Source: JACMLD01 sp039919885
Lineage (GTDB): Bacteria; Bacteroidota; Bacteroidia; Chitinophagales; Chitinophagaceae
Assembly: GCA_039919885.1 (NCBI GenBank)
Contig: JBDSEV010000015.1
Coordinates: 62,001-126,000, forward strand
Direction: 5' to 3'
DNA: 64,000 bases
In this document: positions 42,092-50,720 of the stretch, in pieces
Layout of the letters: the number at the start of each line of letters is the position of its first letter
How positions within the stretch are numbered: position 1 is the stretch's first letter
Made by a program: the position numbers and the translations under genes
The notes under the pieces: generated by a model
What the model was told of the DNA's origin: nothing
Seen by the model: only the letters and a program-made list of their open reading frames with translations
Database searches by the model: none

Positions 42092-43747
42092 ATGTTTCCA
42101 CGTATCAAACCAACCACTACAAAAGCCTGGCAGCAATTACAGGATCATTATAACAACGAAATGAAAAAGTTGCAACTGCGGCAATTGTTTACCGATGATG
42201 CGGAACGTTTCAGTAAATATTCGATTCACTTTGGTGACATACTTTTTGATTATTCAAAAAATATTGTTACCGCTAAAACATTACAGTTATTGCAGCAACT
42301 GGCAGCAGAATGCCAGCTTACCGATGCCGTTAACGCGATGTACAGCGGCGAAAAAATCAATGAAACAGAAAACAGGAGCGTATTGCACATTGCGCTGAGA
42401 AACCTCTCCGGCGGACCGGTATACAGCGATGGTAAAGACGTAATGCCGGAGGTGCTGGGGGTGCTGGCGCAGATGAAAGCATTCTGTAAAAAAATTCATA
42501 GCGGGGAATGGAAAGGATATACCGGTAAGCCTATCCGTTACGTCGTAAACATCGGTATTGGTGGAAGTGACCTGGGGCCGGTAATGGTAACAGAAGCGTT
42601 GAAGCCGTACTGGATACAAAATATGCAGCCATATTTTGTATCTAACGTAGATGCCACGCATATTGCTGAAACACTGAAAAAAGTAAACCCCGAGGAAACG
42701 CTTTTTCTAATTGCTTCCAAAACGTTTACTACCCAGGAAACCATGACGAACGCCAACACCGCACGGCAATGGTTCCTGGCAGCTGCGAAAGAAGAAAAAC
42801 ACATTGCCAAACATTTTGCAGCACTTTCTACCAATGAGAAAGACGTGGTGAAATTTGGTATTGACAAAGCAAATATGTTTGAATTCTGGGATTGGGTGGG
42901 CGGTCGATATTCTTTGTGGAGTGCCATTGGCTTATCCATTGCACTCACTGTTGGCTACGAAAATTTTGAAAATGTTTTAAAAGGTGCTCATGAAACAGAC
43001 ACCCATTTTAAAAATACGCCACCAGAGAAAAACATACCGGTACTTATGGCACTTGTTGGCATTTGGTACAGCAATTTTTTCGGTGCGGAAAGTGAAGCCA
43101 TCCTTCCCTACGATCAGTACATGCACCGTTTTGCAGCTTACTTTCAGCAAGGCAATATGGAGAGCAACGGCAAATATGTTTCAAGAAACAACGAACGCGT
43201 AGACCACCAGACCGGTTCCGTTATCTGGGGAGAGCCGGGCACCAATGGCCAGCATGCGTTTTACCAGCTCATCCACCAGGGCACCGTGCTGGTGCCCTGC
43301 GATTTTATCGCGCCTGCCATTAGTCACAACCCAATTGGGGATCATCATATAAAACTACTGTCGAATTTCTTTGCGCAGACGCAGGCTTTAATGAATGGCA
43401 AATCAGCAGCGGAAGCGAAAGCTGAATTGGAGAAAGCTGGTATGGATCCTGATGCCATAGCAAGCCTGTTGCCGCACAAAGTATTTGAGGGCAACCGCCC
43501 AACCAATTCATTCTTAATTAAAGCGATCACGCCTTTTACGCTGGGACAGCTGATTGCGTTATACGAGCATAAAATATTTGTACAGGGTGTTATCTGGAAT
43601 ATTTTCTCTTTTGATCAATGGGGTGTGGAGCTCGGCAAACAACTCGCGGGAAAAATTTTGCCTGAGTTGCAAGATGCTAAACCCGTCTCCAGCCATGATA
43701 GTTCTACCAATGGCCTTATCAACGCATTTAAAAAGATACGTGAATAG
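42092..43747 (+). CDS. pgi: glucose-6-phosphate isomerase
   Basis: A 551-residue long-form PGI. IGIGGSDLGPVMVTEAL, ASKTFTTQETMTNANTA, GGRYSLWSAIGLSIAL, QQGNMESNGKYVS (catalytic Glu region), GTNGQHAFYQLIHQG and QWGVELGKQLA are the family signatures. It interconverts glucose-6-phosphate and fructose-6-phosphate. It is a single gene between two terminators. Confidence 0.96.
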   Translation: MFPRIKPTTTKAWQQLQDHYNNEMKKLQLRQLFTDDAERFSKYSIHFGDILFDYSKNIVTAKTLQLLQQLAAECQLTDAVNAMYSGEKINETENRSVLHIALRNLSGGPVYSDGKDVMPEVLGVLAQMKAFCKKIHSGEWKGYTGKPIRYVVNIGIGGSDLGPVMVTEALKPYWIQNMQPYFVSNVDATHIAETLKKVNPEETLFLIASKTFTTQETMTNANTARQWFLAAAKEEKHIAKHFAALSTNEKDVVKFGIDKANMFEFWDWVGGRYSLWSAIGLSIALTVGYENFENVLKGAHETDTHFKNTPPEKNIPVLMALVGIWYSNFFGAESEAILPYDQYMHRFAAYFQQGNMESNGKYVSRNNERVDHQTGSVIWGEPGTNGQHAFYQLIHQGTVLVPCDFIAPAISHNPIGDHHIKLLSNFFAQTQALMNGKSAAEAKAELEKAGMDPDAIASLLPHKVFEGNRPTNSFLIKAITPFTLGQLIALYEHKIFVQGVIWNIFSFDQWGVELGKQLAGKILPELQDAKPVSSHDSSTNGLINAFKKIRE

Positions 43748-43771
43748 CGGTGCCCGATTATCCAGCTAAAC

Positions 43772-43807
43772 AAAAAAAATTCCGGCATACACGATGCCGG
43801 AATTTTT
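43772..43807. terminator. bidirectional terminator between pgi and the metalloprotease gene
   Basis: An 11-bp core stem AATTCCGGCAT / ATGCCGGAATT with a 5-nt loop, flanked by an A-run and a T-run, so it works for both convergent genes. Confidence 0.88.
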
Positions 43808-43825
43808 GTTCAAAGCCTTTTCAGT

Positions 43826-45946
43826 TTATTGCTTTATTATTTTCCTGGTAATAATGTCATTGCCCGTTTGCGTTTGTAAAATATAGGTGCCAGTTTTCAA
43901 TTTAAAACCAGCCAGGTCTATATTGATTAACTGCCCGTTAACGGTCTTCAAATCTTTGCTGAACACTTTTCGTCCTGCAATATCAAACAATTGTATCCTG
44001 CTGTTGCCGGAAGTTGTTCCGTTAAACACGATATTGAGTTGATCCCCGACCGGGTTATTAATGATCTTCAACTTTGTTGCCTCACCGGTAAACCTTACCG
44101 CAACTGTTTTACTCAATTCACTGCGCAGATCCGTATCAATCTGCCTTAATCGGTAGTAATTAACAGGTGCGCTTATATTATTATCTGTAAATGAATACAG
44201 ATTACCGTTTGGCACATTCGCCGCAGGCACTACTCCAATATTGGAAAACACAATACCATCTGTAGATTTTTCAATGGCAAATTCTTTTGTATTCTGTTCA
44301 AAGGAAGTTTTCCACGAGAGGTAGGCACCCGCATCTTTTCTGACGCCGTTAAAATAATCAAACTTCACCGGTAACAAAGCTGAAAGCACAACCCCATAGT
44401 CTTCTGTTTGCCCATACACCGGGTTATGGCAGGCGCTTGCAATGGCCACCGTTCCCGGATAACCGGGTATAAGATCATCCACCAGCCGCATTCTTAGAAC
44501 TGTATTGGTTACAGCGGTAAGAGGTACTGTAAAACTCCAGCCCACTGTAACAACACTGGCGTTCTGCGGGATCGATGTATTGATGTAAATTTGTTCCGTG
44601 GTATTGTCAAATATGCCATTGTTATTATAATCAATCCACACCCGCAGCTGCTCATAGTTTTGGGCAAGTACAGTGGCAGAAAAATTATACGTACTTCCCC
44701 GTTGCATAGAAAATACATTCATGCAATTGCTGCTTTTATCAACATAACCCGCATCATCTCCGGCAGCACCTGTTGTGATTGTTTTGTTTGCTCCTGCCAC
44801 GCTAATGATGCCTGCGTAATTGGCACTTACACCAGTTGCGCTGGTTACTGATGCGCAAGCCGCTGCGGGACTTGCATAAGCATTAATTGGATAAGACCCT
44901 GTAGCCATTGAAGTAGCCAGGCTTACCCGGCCGGGCAGGGACATGGCTGCCTGCATGCGTGCTTTTTGTCCAGCAGTGAATAAAGTATAGCTGGACGTAT
45001 AATTCATATAATTTCTTTCCGTATTGATAGAATAGGCGGTACCGGTGCAGCCATTTGTACCGGTTCTGGGGGTAAAGTCTACGATGCCGGCCATCTGGTT
45101 ATAGGTAATGGGATCCGTGTCGCAGACGGCGTCTCCGTCAACGCTGCAGCCGCCGGCTGTAACCGGGGCACAGGTAGCCGCGTCGGGCGATCCTTCAAAT
45201 GGATGATATAAATTGAGGGCATGACCTATTTCGTGCGGAAGCGTTTTTTTGCCGGTGCCCATTTGGGTAGCCAGCATCACGGTTCCGTCTCTTGAAGCAG
45301 AAGAACCCGCAAAATATGCATACCCAGCCACGAACTGACCAGCGGTTCCGTCTTTTGTATCAATCTTATTAACTACCCAGATATTGTAAAAAAAAGCTGG
45401 ATCCCAACGATCGAAATTTTTCAAATTTAGATCGCTCACACCCCCGGATAAACTGGAATTAACGCCGTCGCTGGCATAATTGGTCAGTGATGAGCCGTCG
45501 ATCCTGTCAATACCGGTAGATGGATTGCAATTGGGGTCCCTGGAAGCCAATACAAATTGAACGTCTATATCCCCTACTCCTGTTGTACCAGGATATGTTC
45601 CATTAAACACCTGGTTTAAATAACTAATAGCCCCGGTAATTTGTGCATCGGATGGATTGTATATCGTGCCAATAGCTCCCCCTGTATGCACCACATGTAC
45701 TACAACGGGAATTGTATACAAAGCAGCGCTTATGCCGTTTTCGCGCAGCGTTTGTTGTGGGGCTGCCCCGCGGTTGCGTATGATGTCCCTGATTTTTGCC
45801 TCATTGTTCAACAGCCTTGCCCGGTAAGCAGGATCATCTTTTAAAAGTTGGGTGTGCATACCATCAAACCCGCAGACGGGCTGCGAAAAGGTTGTTTCAA
45901 CAACCAACAGGCATAACGCTGTGATGAAAAGCAGGTGGTTCTTCAT
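43826..45946 (-). CDS. secreted M43-type zinc metalloprotease with GEVED and T9SS domains
   Basis: A 706-residue exported protease. The start at 45946 (MKNHLLFITALCLLVVETTF) gives a clean signal peptide; the longer frame adds six residues. A pappalysin/M43 catalytic domain carries HEIGHALNLYHPF (zinc ligands His, His and the third His) near residue 235, with many cysteines. A GEVED-type beta domain follows (WIDYNNNGIFDNTTEQIY, RMRLVDD, GQTEDYGVVL). The last 80 residues are a T9SS sorting domain (KLKIINNPVGDQLNIVF to GNDIITRKIIKQ). It is likely delivered to the surface or medium and degrades proteins. It is unlinked to other protease genes. Confidence 0.9.
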   Translation of the reverse strand: MKNHLLFITALCLLVVETTFSQPVCGFDGMHTQLLKDDPAYRARLLNNEAKIRDIIRNRGAAPQQTLRENGISAALYTIPVVVHVVHTGGAIGTIYNPSDAQITGAISYLNQVFNGTYPGTTGVGDIDVQFVLASRDPNCNPSTGIDRIDGSSLTNYASDGVNSSLSGGVSDLNLKNFDRWDPAFFYNIWVVNKIDTKDGTAGQFVAGYAYFAGSSASRDGTVMLATQMGTGKKTLPHEIGHALNLYHPFEGSPDAATCAPVTAGGCSVDGDAVCDTDPITYNQMAGIVDFTPRTGTNGCTGTAYSINTERNYMNYTSSYTLFTAGQKARMQAAMSLPGRVSLATSMATGSYPINAYASPAAACASVTSATGVSANYAGIISVAGANKTITTGAAGDDAGYVDKSSNCMNVFSMQRGSTYNFSATVLAQNYEQLRVWIDYNNNGIFDNTTEQIYINTSIPQNASVVTVGWSFTVPLTAVTNTVLRMRLVDDLIPGYPGTVAIASACHNPVYGQTEDYGVVLSALLPVKFDYFNGVRKDAGAYLSWKTSFEQNTKEFAIEKSTDGIVFSNIGVVPAANVPNGNLYSFTDNNISAPVNYYRLRQIDTDLRSELSKTVAVRFTGEATKLKIINNPVGDQLNIVFNGTTSGNSRIQLFDIAGRKVFSKDLKTVNGQLINIDLAGFKLKTGTYILQTQTGNDIITRKIIKQ

Positions 45947-45988
45947 ATTAAATAAAGAACGCATTAATATTACTTTTATTTAGGCTCC

Positions 45989-46016
45989 AAAAAAAAAGCC
46001 CCTCGCTTGAGGGGCC
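45989..46016 (-). terminator. terminator after the DUF3276 gene
   Basis: On the minus strand GGCCCCTC and GAGGGGC form a GC-rich stem followed by a long T-run (the A-run at 45989-45997 on the plus strand). Confidence 0.85.
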
Positions 46017-46038
46017 AACGTATTTTCTTCAGGTATTT

Positions 46039-46500
46039 TTACCACTTATCTACTTCTTCCGTAGCGCTGGTATTGGTAACATTTGTGCTTATTTCCGGTA
46101 TTTCCACAGGCGCTTCTTCAGCTACAACTGCGGGTGCAGTCTCTATGCCTTCTACGGCAGTGATACCGTTTGAATTGCTTTCCTCACCGTCGTTTTCACC
46201 CAACGGCTGATCATGGTTGAAAGCGTCAAAATCAAAATCAGGCATTAAGTCTGTTTTTACATAATCAACCGCTTCTACCAACCCTTTTATAAATTTATTG
46301 AAATCTTCCTTGTACAGGAAAATCTTATGCCTGTCGTATCCTTCACCTTCAAACTTTTTACGGCTTTCCGTAATAGTCAGGTAGTAATCATTGCTGCGGG
46401 TTGCCCTTACATCAAAAAAATAAGTTCTTCTTTTGCCAGCCCTGATGCGTTTGCTGTAAACGCTTTCAATCCTTTTTTCATTGTTGTTTTCGTACGCCAC
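46039..46500 (-). CDS. DUF3276 (PUR-alpha-like) protein with acidic tail
   Basis: A 153-residue protein. Residues 5-90 form a PUR repeat (SVYSKRIRAGKRRTYFFDVR, DYYLTITESRKKFEGEGYDRHKIFLYKEDFNKFIKGL), the nucleic-acid-binding fold of PUR-alpha. The remaining 60 residues are Glu/Thr/Val-rich and probably disordered. Bacterial PUR-alpha-like proteins bind single-stranded DNA/RNA; a regulatory role in Bacteroidota is likely but not defined. It is a single gene with its own promoter (46550-46579) and terminator. Confidence 0.85.
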   Translation of the reverse strand: MAYENNNEKRIESVYSKRIRAGKRRTYFFDVRATRSNDYYLTITESRKKFEGEGYDRHKIFLYKEDFNKFIKGLVEAVDYVKTDLMPDFDFDAFNHDQPLGENDGEESNSNGITAVEGIETAPAVVAEEAPVEIPEISTNVTNTSATEEVDKW

Positions 46501-46549
46501 AGTTGTAATGATTTTCAGTTTATCGAAATGTTGGTTTTAGAATGCCTTA

Positions 46550-46579
46550 CAAATATAATATTGTTTTAGAACTGGCAAA
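46550..46579 (-). promoter_or_regulatory. promoter for the DUF3276 gene
   Basis: On the minus strand TTTG (46579-46576), 18 nt, and a perfect TATATTTG (46557-46550). The predicted 5' leader is about 43 nt. Confidence 0.6.
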
Positions 46580-46685
46580 ATTTGAAAACTCTTTTCCTGC
46601 CTTCATTTGAGAAATAACCGATCCGCTACTGCTATTTTGCCGCGTCACCCTGATTACCAATACATTCCTTGCTGTAAGTCTGCGG

Positions 46686-48545
46686 CTATAGAAGTGCTTT
46701 ACCGGTGCCTTGCTCCTGCTGTTGCTGCTCATCATACAAACGACGGTAGTAGCCATTACGCAAAAGCAGGTCCGCATGCTTGCCCTGTTCTATTATTTTG
46801 CCCTCGTCCAGCACCAGTATATTGTCAAAGTCGAACAAAGAAAAAATACGATGCGTGATAATAATGGCTGTTTTATTTTGGAGAAAGCGGTACAAATTAC
46901 TGATGATTTCATTTTCTGTTTTGGCGTCTACCGCACTGAGGCAATCGTCAAATATTACCAGGTGCGGATCTTTGATGAGGGCGCGTGCTATCGAAATGCG
47001 TTGCTTTTGTCCGCCGCTGAGTGTTACCCCCCTTTCGCCAATCATGGTTTTGTATTGCTCAGAAAACCCCTTTATTTCATTGTCAACGCTGGCATAAGCG
47101 GCGGCCTGTTCTACCTTTTCAAAAGGCGCGTTACCAAGACCAAAAGTAATATTGCCTGTTACAGTATCGCTGAACAAAAATACATCCTGGGGCACATAAC
47201 TTATTTGCTGCCGCAGTGCTTTCAGCTGAATGGCTTTTAAATTATGCCCGTCTATAAGGATGTCCCCGCTGTCAGGATTGTACATCCGCAGCAGGAGTTG
47301 CGCCACTGTTGATTTACCACTTCCGGTACGACCGATAATAGCTATTTTCTCGCCGGTTTTTATATGGCAGGAAAAATTTTGAATGGCATGAATTCCGGTA
47401 TCGGGATAAGTAAAATTAACCGCATCAAAAACAATATCGCCCTGTAAAACCGGCGCAATTACCCCGGGTGCATCCTGGATAGCTGGTACGGTATCAAGAA
47501 ATTCATTCAGGCGCTTTTGCGAAGCGGCTGCCCTTTGTATCATGCTGGCCGTCCACCCAATGGCGCTTACCGGAAAAGTGAGCATGTTTACGTACATAAC
47601 AAATTCGGTGATCGTTCCGGTGGTTACGTCCCCATGTCCCTGCAACGCATACACCCCGCCAATCATAATGGTGAGCAGGGTACTCAACCCTATCAGCAAC
47701 GCCATCGAAGGAAAATAGATAGACTCCACTTTCGACAACCCGATGGCATTGGTTTTATAATCCTCGCTGTTTTTATTGAAAAAACCCATCATGGCTTTTT
47801 CCTGCACAAAAGATTTTATAACCCGAATGCCCGAATAGGATTCCTGGGCCGTTGTGGTTAAATCAGACAACAGTGCCTGGATGCGTTCGCTTCTTTTATG
47901 GATAATGTTGTTTACGTAATAAATGGTAACCGCCAAAATTGGCAATGGCGACAACACATACAACGTGAGCATGCCGTTTTCCCGGACCATAAAAAAAATA
48001 CTGAACCCGATCGTAACCGCAAGGTTGATAAAATACATTACAGCAGGGCCGGTGTACATCCTTACCCTGCTAACGTCTTCAGTAATCCGGTTCATCAGGT
48101 CTCCGGTACTATTGCGTTTGTAAAAGGCTGTATCCAATTGCTGGTAGTGCCGGTACACTTCATTTTTTTGATCGTATTCAATCAGCCGGCTCATCACAAT
48201 AACTGTCTGCCGCATCAGAAACATAAAAAATCCCCCGAGCAATGCCAATACCAGCAGCGTTATGCCGCAAATAATGATTTTCCTCCCAAAGCTTGAGTTG
48301 CTATTGTCTAACCAGCCAATTATTTTCTGGACAAAGAAATCGTAATTCGCGGAGCGGTTGCTTGTTACTGGTTGTAGTTTTTCTACCGAGCTGCGCACCG
48401 ATTGTTCTACTTTATCAACCACATACCCGGATAATTGCGGACTTAGAATTCGAAAGTAGTTGGAAAGTGTAATAAAAATAATGCCCAGCAGCAGGCGCCA
48501 GCGGTACTTCAGAAAATATTTGTTAACAGCCTTCAGGTGCTTCAT
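46686..48545 (-). CDS. ABC transporter, fused permease and ATPase (multidrug/lipid exporter type)
   Basis: A 619-residue half-transporter. An N-terminal six-helix export domain is followed by an NBD with Walker A GRTGSGKSTV, Q-loop SYVPQDVFLFSD, signature LSGGQKQR and H-loop ITHR. The Walker B reads LVIFDDCLSAVD, with Asp where most exporters have the catalytic Glu, as in the degenerate partner of heterodimeric MdlA/YheI-type transporters. No second half-transporter is adjacent, so the partner would be encoded elsewhere or it acts as a homodimer with reduced ATPase activity. The Met at 48545 is preferred to 48566. Substrate unknown. Confidence 0.9.
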   Translation of the reverse strand: MKHLKAVNKYFLKYRWRLLLGIIFITLSNYFRILSPQLSGYVVDKVEQSVRSSVEKLQPVTSNRSANYDFFVQKIIGWLDNSNSSFGRKIIICGITLLVLALLGGFFMFLMRQTVIVMSRLIEYDQKNEVYRHYQQLDTAFYKRNSTGDLMNRITEDVSRVRMYTGPAVMYFINLAVTIGFSIFFMVRENGMLTLYVLSPLPILAVTIYYVNNIIHKRSERIQALLSDLTTTAQESYSGIRVIKSFVQEKAMMGFFNKNSEDYKTNAIGLSKVESIYFPSMALLIGLSTLLTIMIGGVYALQGHGDVTTGTITEFVMYVNMLTFPVSAIGWTASMIQRAAASQKRLNEFLDTVPAIQDAPGVIAPVLQGDIVFDAVNFTYPDTGIHAIQNFSCHIKTGEKIAIIGRTGSGKSTVAQLLLRMYNPDSGDILIDGHNLKAIQLKALRQQISYVPQDVFLFSDTVTGNITFGLGNAPFEKVEQAAAYASVDNEIKGFSEQYKTMIGERGVTLSGGQKQRISIARALIKDPHLVIFDDCLSAVDAKTENEIISNLYRFLQNKTAIIITHRIFSLFDFDNILVLDEGKIIEQGKHADLLLRNGYYRRLYDEQQQQEQGTGKALL

Positions 48546-48730
48546 AAAGCAGCGAAGATACAGCAAGCCGGCTAAGCAGGAGAAGCCTTTTGCCAGTAGC
48601 CGCCGCGCGCATGTATTTCGGAAAATGCCAATACATTATTGCCCGATACGGCATGGATAGCCGGGTAATTAATTATGCAGCACGTTATAAAAATAGCATG
48701 CATGGCGGCACCAATACCCGTGTCGCAATG

Positions 48731-49882
48731 CTACCGTTCTTTTATTTTATTCGCCAATATAGCGGGGAATGATCCCACCACTGCTATAATTGCAAATGAT
48801 AACCGAAGGCCGGCGGCTTCGGCAATAAATCCGATTAAAGGTGGCCCGATTAAAAACCCCAGAAATGAAATAGAAGATACCGCTGCCAGCGCCAGTCCGG
48901 GTTGCATGGTACCCGATTTTCCGGCAAGACTGTAAATCAGTGGTACAACGGAAGAAACACCGAGGCCTACCAACAAGAATCCGGTAATGGCAGTGGCCAT
49001 GTAAGGAAAAAGAACCGACATCAACAATCCGGAAGCAATGAGGGTGGCGCTCAGTTGCAACACTTTTTTTATACCAAGTTTGGTAACCATATTGTCTCCC
49101 AGAAACCGACCCGTAGCCATTGCTGCAGTGAATGCAACATACCCAAGGGTGATAAATTGTTTGGGTGCTTGAACGATATTCTGAAAATACACCCCGCTCC
49201 AGTCGGCCATGGCACCTTCGCAAAGCATACTGCAAAACGCAATGAGCCCCAGGTTCAGGATATATCTATCGGGTTTTACGAAAAATGGTTGTTTTTCAGC
49301 AATCGCGGCATCAGTTGGTAGCGTGTATTTATAAAAGCACAGCACCCCCAGCGCGGCAATGAAAAAGATAATGCCAAAATGAATCCAGGGTGCTACTGCT
49401 GCTGAAATCAGCAATGTACCGATGGCTGCCCCACTAAAACCGGCAATGCTCCACAAACCATGGAAAGAGGCCATCACCGATCTTCCGTACATGGACTCTA
49501 CTGCTACTGCCTGGGTATTCATGGCTATGTTAACCAGGTTGGAACCCAGTCCAAAAAGAAACAAAACAAAGACAAGTTGCCATACATTACCGCTAAGCCC
49601 CAGCAATACCAGTATCGCGGGATAAAATATTGCGGCCGCTACCATTACCCTGCGGCTGCCAAACCGCGCCACCAGCCATCCGGCGAATAATAAGCTCATC
49701 ATTAAACCGGCGGGCAAAGCAAATAAGACGGCACCCAGGCGGGCATCACTTAGCTGCAGCTGTGTTTTAATATCCGGAATACGGCTTGCCCAGGTGGAAA
49801 AAGTTAAACCCGAAATAAAAAAAAATGCGCTTACTGCTATCCGGTAGACCCTTGGTTTTCCCGCAGCAACTGATAAGTTCAT
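48731..49882 (-). CDS. MFS transporter (YbjJ-like sugar/drug carrier)
   Basis: A 383-residue major-facilitator protein with about twelve helices. FFISGLTFSTWASRIPDIK at the start and LLFAGWLVARFGSRRVM (the MFS loop 2-3 motif) are visible, followed by NLVNIAMNTQAVAVESMYGRSVMASFHGLWSIAG, typical of the YbjJ/FucP-like group. The gene is downstream of the degenerate methylglyoxal-synthase-like gene (9-bp gap) and divergent from a LacI-type repressor, so a sugar or sugar acid is the likeliest substrate. Confidence 0.85.
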   Translation of the reverse strand: MNLSVAAGKPRVYRIAVSAFFFISGLTFSTWASRIPDIKTQLQLSDARLGAVLFALPAGLMMSLLFAGWLVARFGSRRVMVAAAIFYPAILVLLGLSGNVWQLVFVLFLFGLGSNLVNIAMNTQAVAVESMYGRSVMASFHGLWSIAGFSGAAIGTLLISAAVAPWIHFGIIFFIAALGVLCFYKYTLPTDAAIAEKQPFFVKPDRYILNLGLIAFCSMLCEGAMADWSGVYFQNIVQAPKQFITLGYVAFTAAMATGRFLGDNMVTKLGIKKVLQLSATLIASGLLMSVLFPYMATAITGFLLVGLGVSSVVPLIYSLAGKSGTMQPGLALAAVSSISFLGFLIGPPLIGFIAEAAGLRLSFAIIAVVGSFPAILANKIKER

Positions 49883-49891
49883 AAAATATTT

Positions 49892-50398
49892 TTAATTAAT
49901 GGTGTTTAATTTTAAAAATGCCTGCCGGGAAGCATCGGTATTGTAATAAGTACCGGTCCGTACGCGCTGTATGGCGGGTAGCACAGGTACTGAGTGCGTT
50001 TTGTTCATCAGCTGAGACGACAGTACAAAATCTGCTGTTGCCTGGTTAGCGGCAATAATGATATTGCCGGCTACTGCCATATCGTACAGTGCCCTCACCC
50101 CGCTTTCATATTGGGGGGGTTGAACGGCGTCCCAGAAAAAAACAAGGATATCTATCTGCTGAGCGGTAATCCGCGTAGCCAGCTGTTCATTGCCGGCCGA
50201 AGCGCCGTCGTGTAGCCTGGTTACCGGCACGCCGATGGTTCCCTCCAGGATATCGGCCATCGTGCCAGCAGCTATCAGCTCATGATGCTTTAAGACTTCC
50301 TGGTTATCATAAGACCATTCTATCAGGGATTTGCGGTTGTTATCGCTTGCCACAAAAGCAATGCGCTTAACAACATCTATTTTTCTATTGGTTATCAT
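49892..50398 (-). CDS. methylglyoxal synthase-like protein with altered active site
   Basis: A 168-residue protein with the MGS fold (KRIAFVASDNNRKSLIEW, LVFFWDAV, ANQATADFVLSS). Compared with E. coli MgsA as I recall it, Asp20 (here Asp19) and Asp91 (here Asp90) are kept. The catalytic base Asp71 is Asn70 (AGNEQ instead of GGDQQ), Asp101 is Gly100, His98 is Tyr97 and the phosphate loop GTTG is GTMA (45-48). It should therefore not convert DHAP to methylglyoxal; a ligand-binding or different lyase role is more likely. There is a C-terminal extension of about 35 residues. It is co-transcribed with the MFS gene and divergent from a LacI regulator. Confidence 0.75.
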   Translation of the reverse strand: MITNRKIDVVKRIAFVASDNNRKSLIEWSYDNQEVLKHHELIAAGTMADILEGTIGVPVTRLHDGASAGNEQLATRITAQQIDILVFFWDAVQPPQYESGVRALYDMAVAGNIIIAANQATADFVLSSQLMNKTHSVPVLPAIQRVRTGTYYNTDASRQAFLKLNTIN

Positions 50399-50593
50399 AC
50401 ATAAAATTTATATTATTCAGCAGGCTCAAACTACTGCCGGCATAACAGTTTATAATTTCATTTTTACGTATGGCAGGCAGCCGGTTAACATACAAAAGTC
50501 CTGGTGTAACCGCAATCGTCGTAAATCGTTCTTCAACTGCTTTGGCAGGCAAGAAGATGGTCAGGTTCCTAAATCAAATACAAATTTAATCAT

Positions 50594-50617
50594 TTTTGTT
50601 TAAACGATTAAACAAAA
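50594..50617. promoter_or_regulatory. LacI-type operator palindrome
   Basis: A perfect 10-bp inverted repeat TTTTGTTTAA / TTAAACAAAA around ACGA, with a central CG step as in LacI-family operators. It lies about 100 bp before the LacI gene and 195 bp before the divergent MGS-like gene, and could serve both. A second half-site-like CGTTTAAAAC follows at 50631. The rest of the 322-bp gap shows no gene. Confidence 0.65.
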
Positions 50618-50720
50618 TTACTATTATCTTCGTTTAAAACTAATTTTTACGGGTGTTCGCTCATTCCGATGGATACTACTTTCATAACTTATTGACTATC
50701 AACGCTAAAATTTCCCGACC

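Noticed and set aside
47517..47861. 114-codon plus-strand frame within the ABC transporter gene
   Set aside because: Antisense shadow of a well-supported transporter; rich in Arg, His and Gly as expected for reverse reading.
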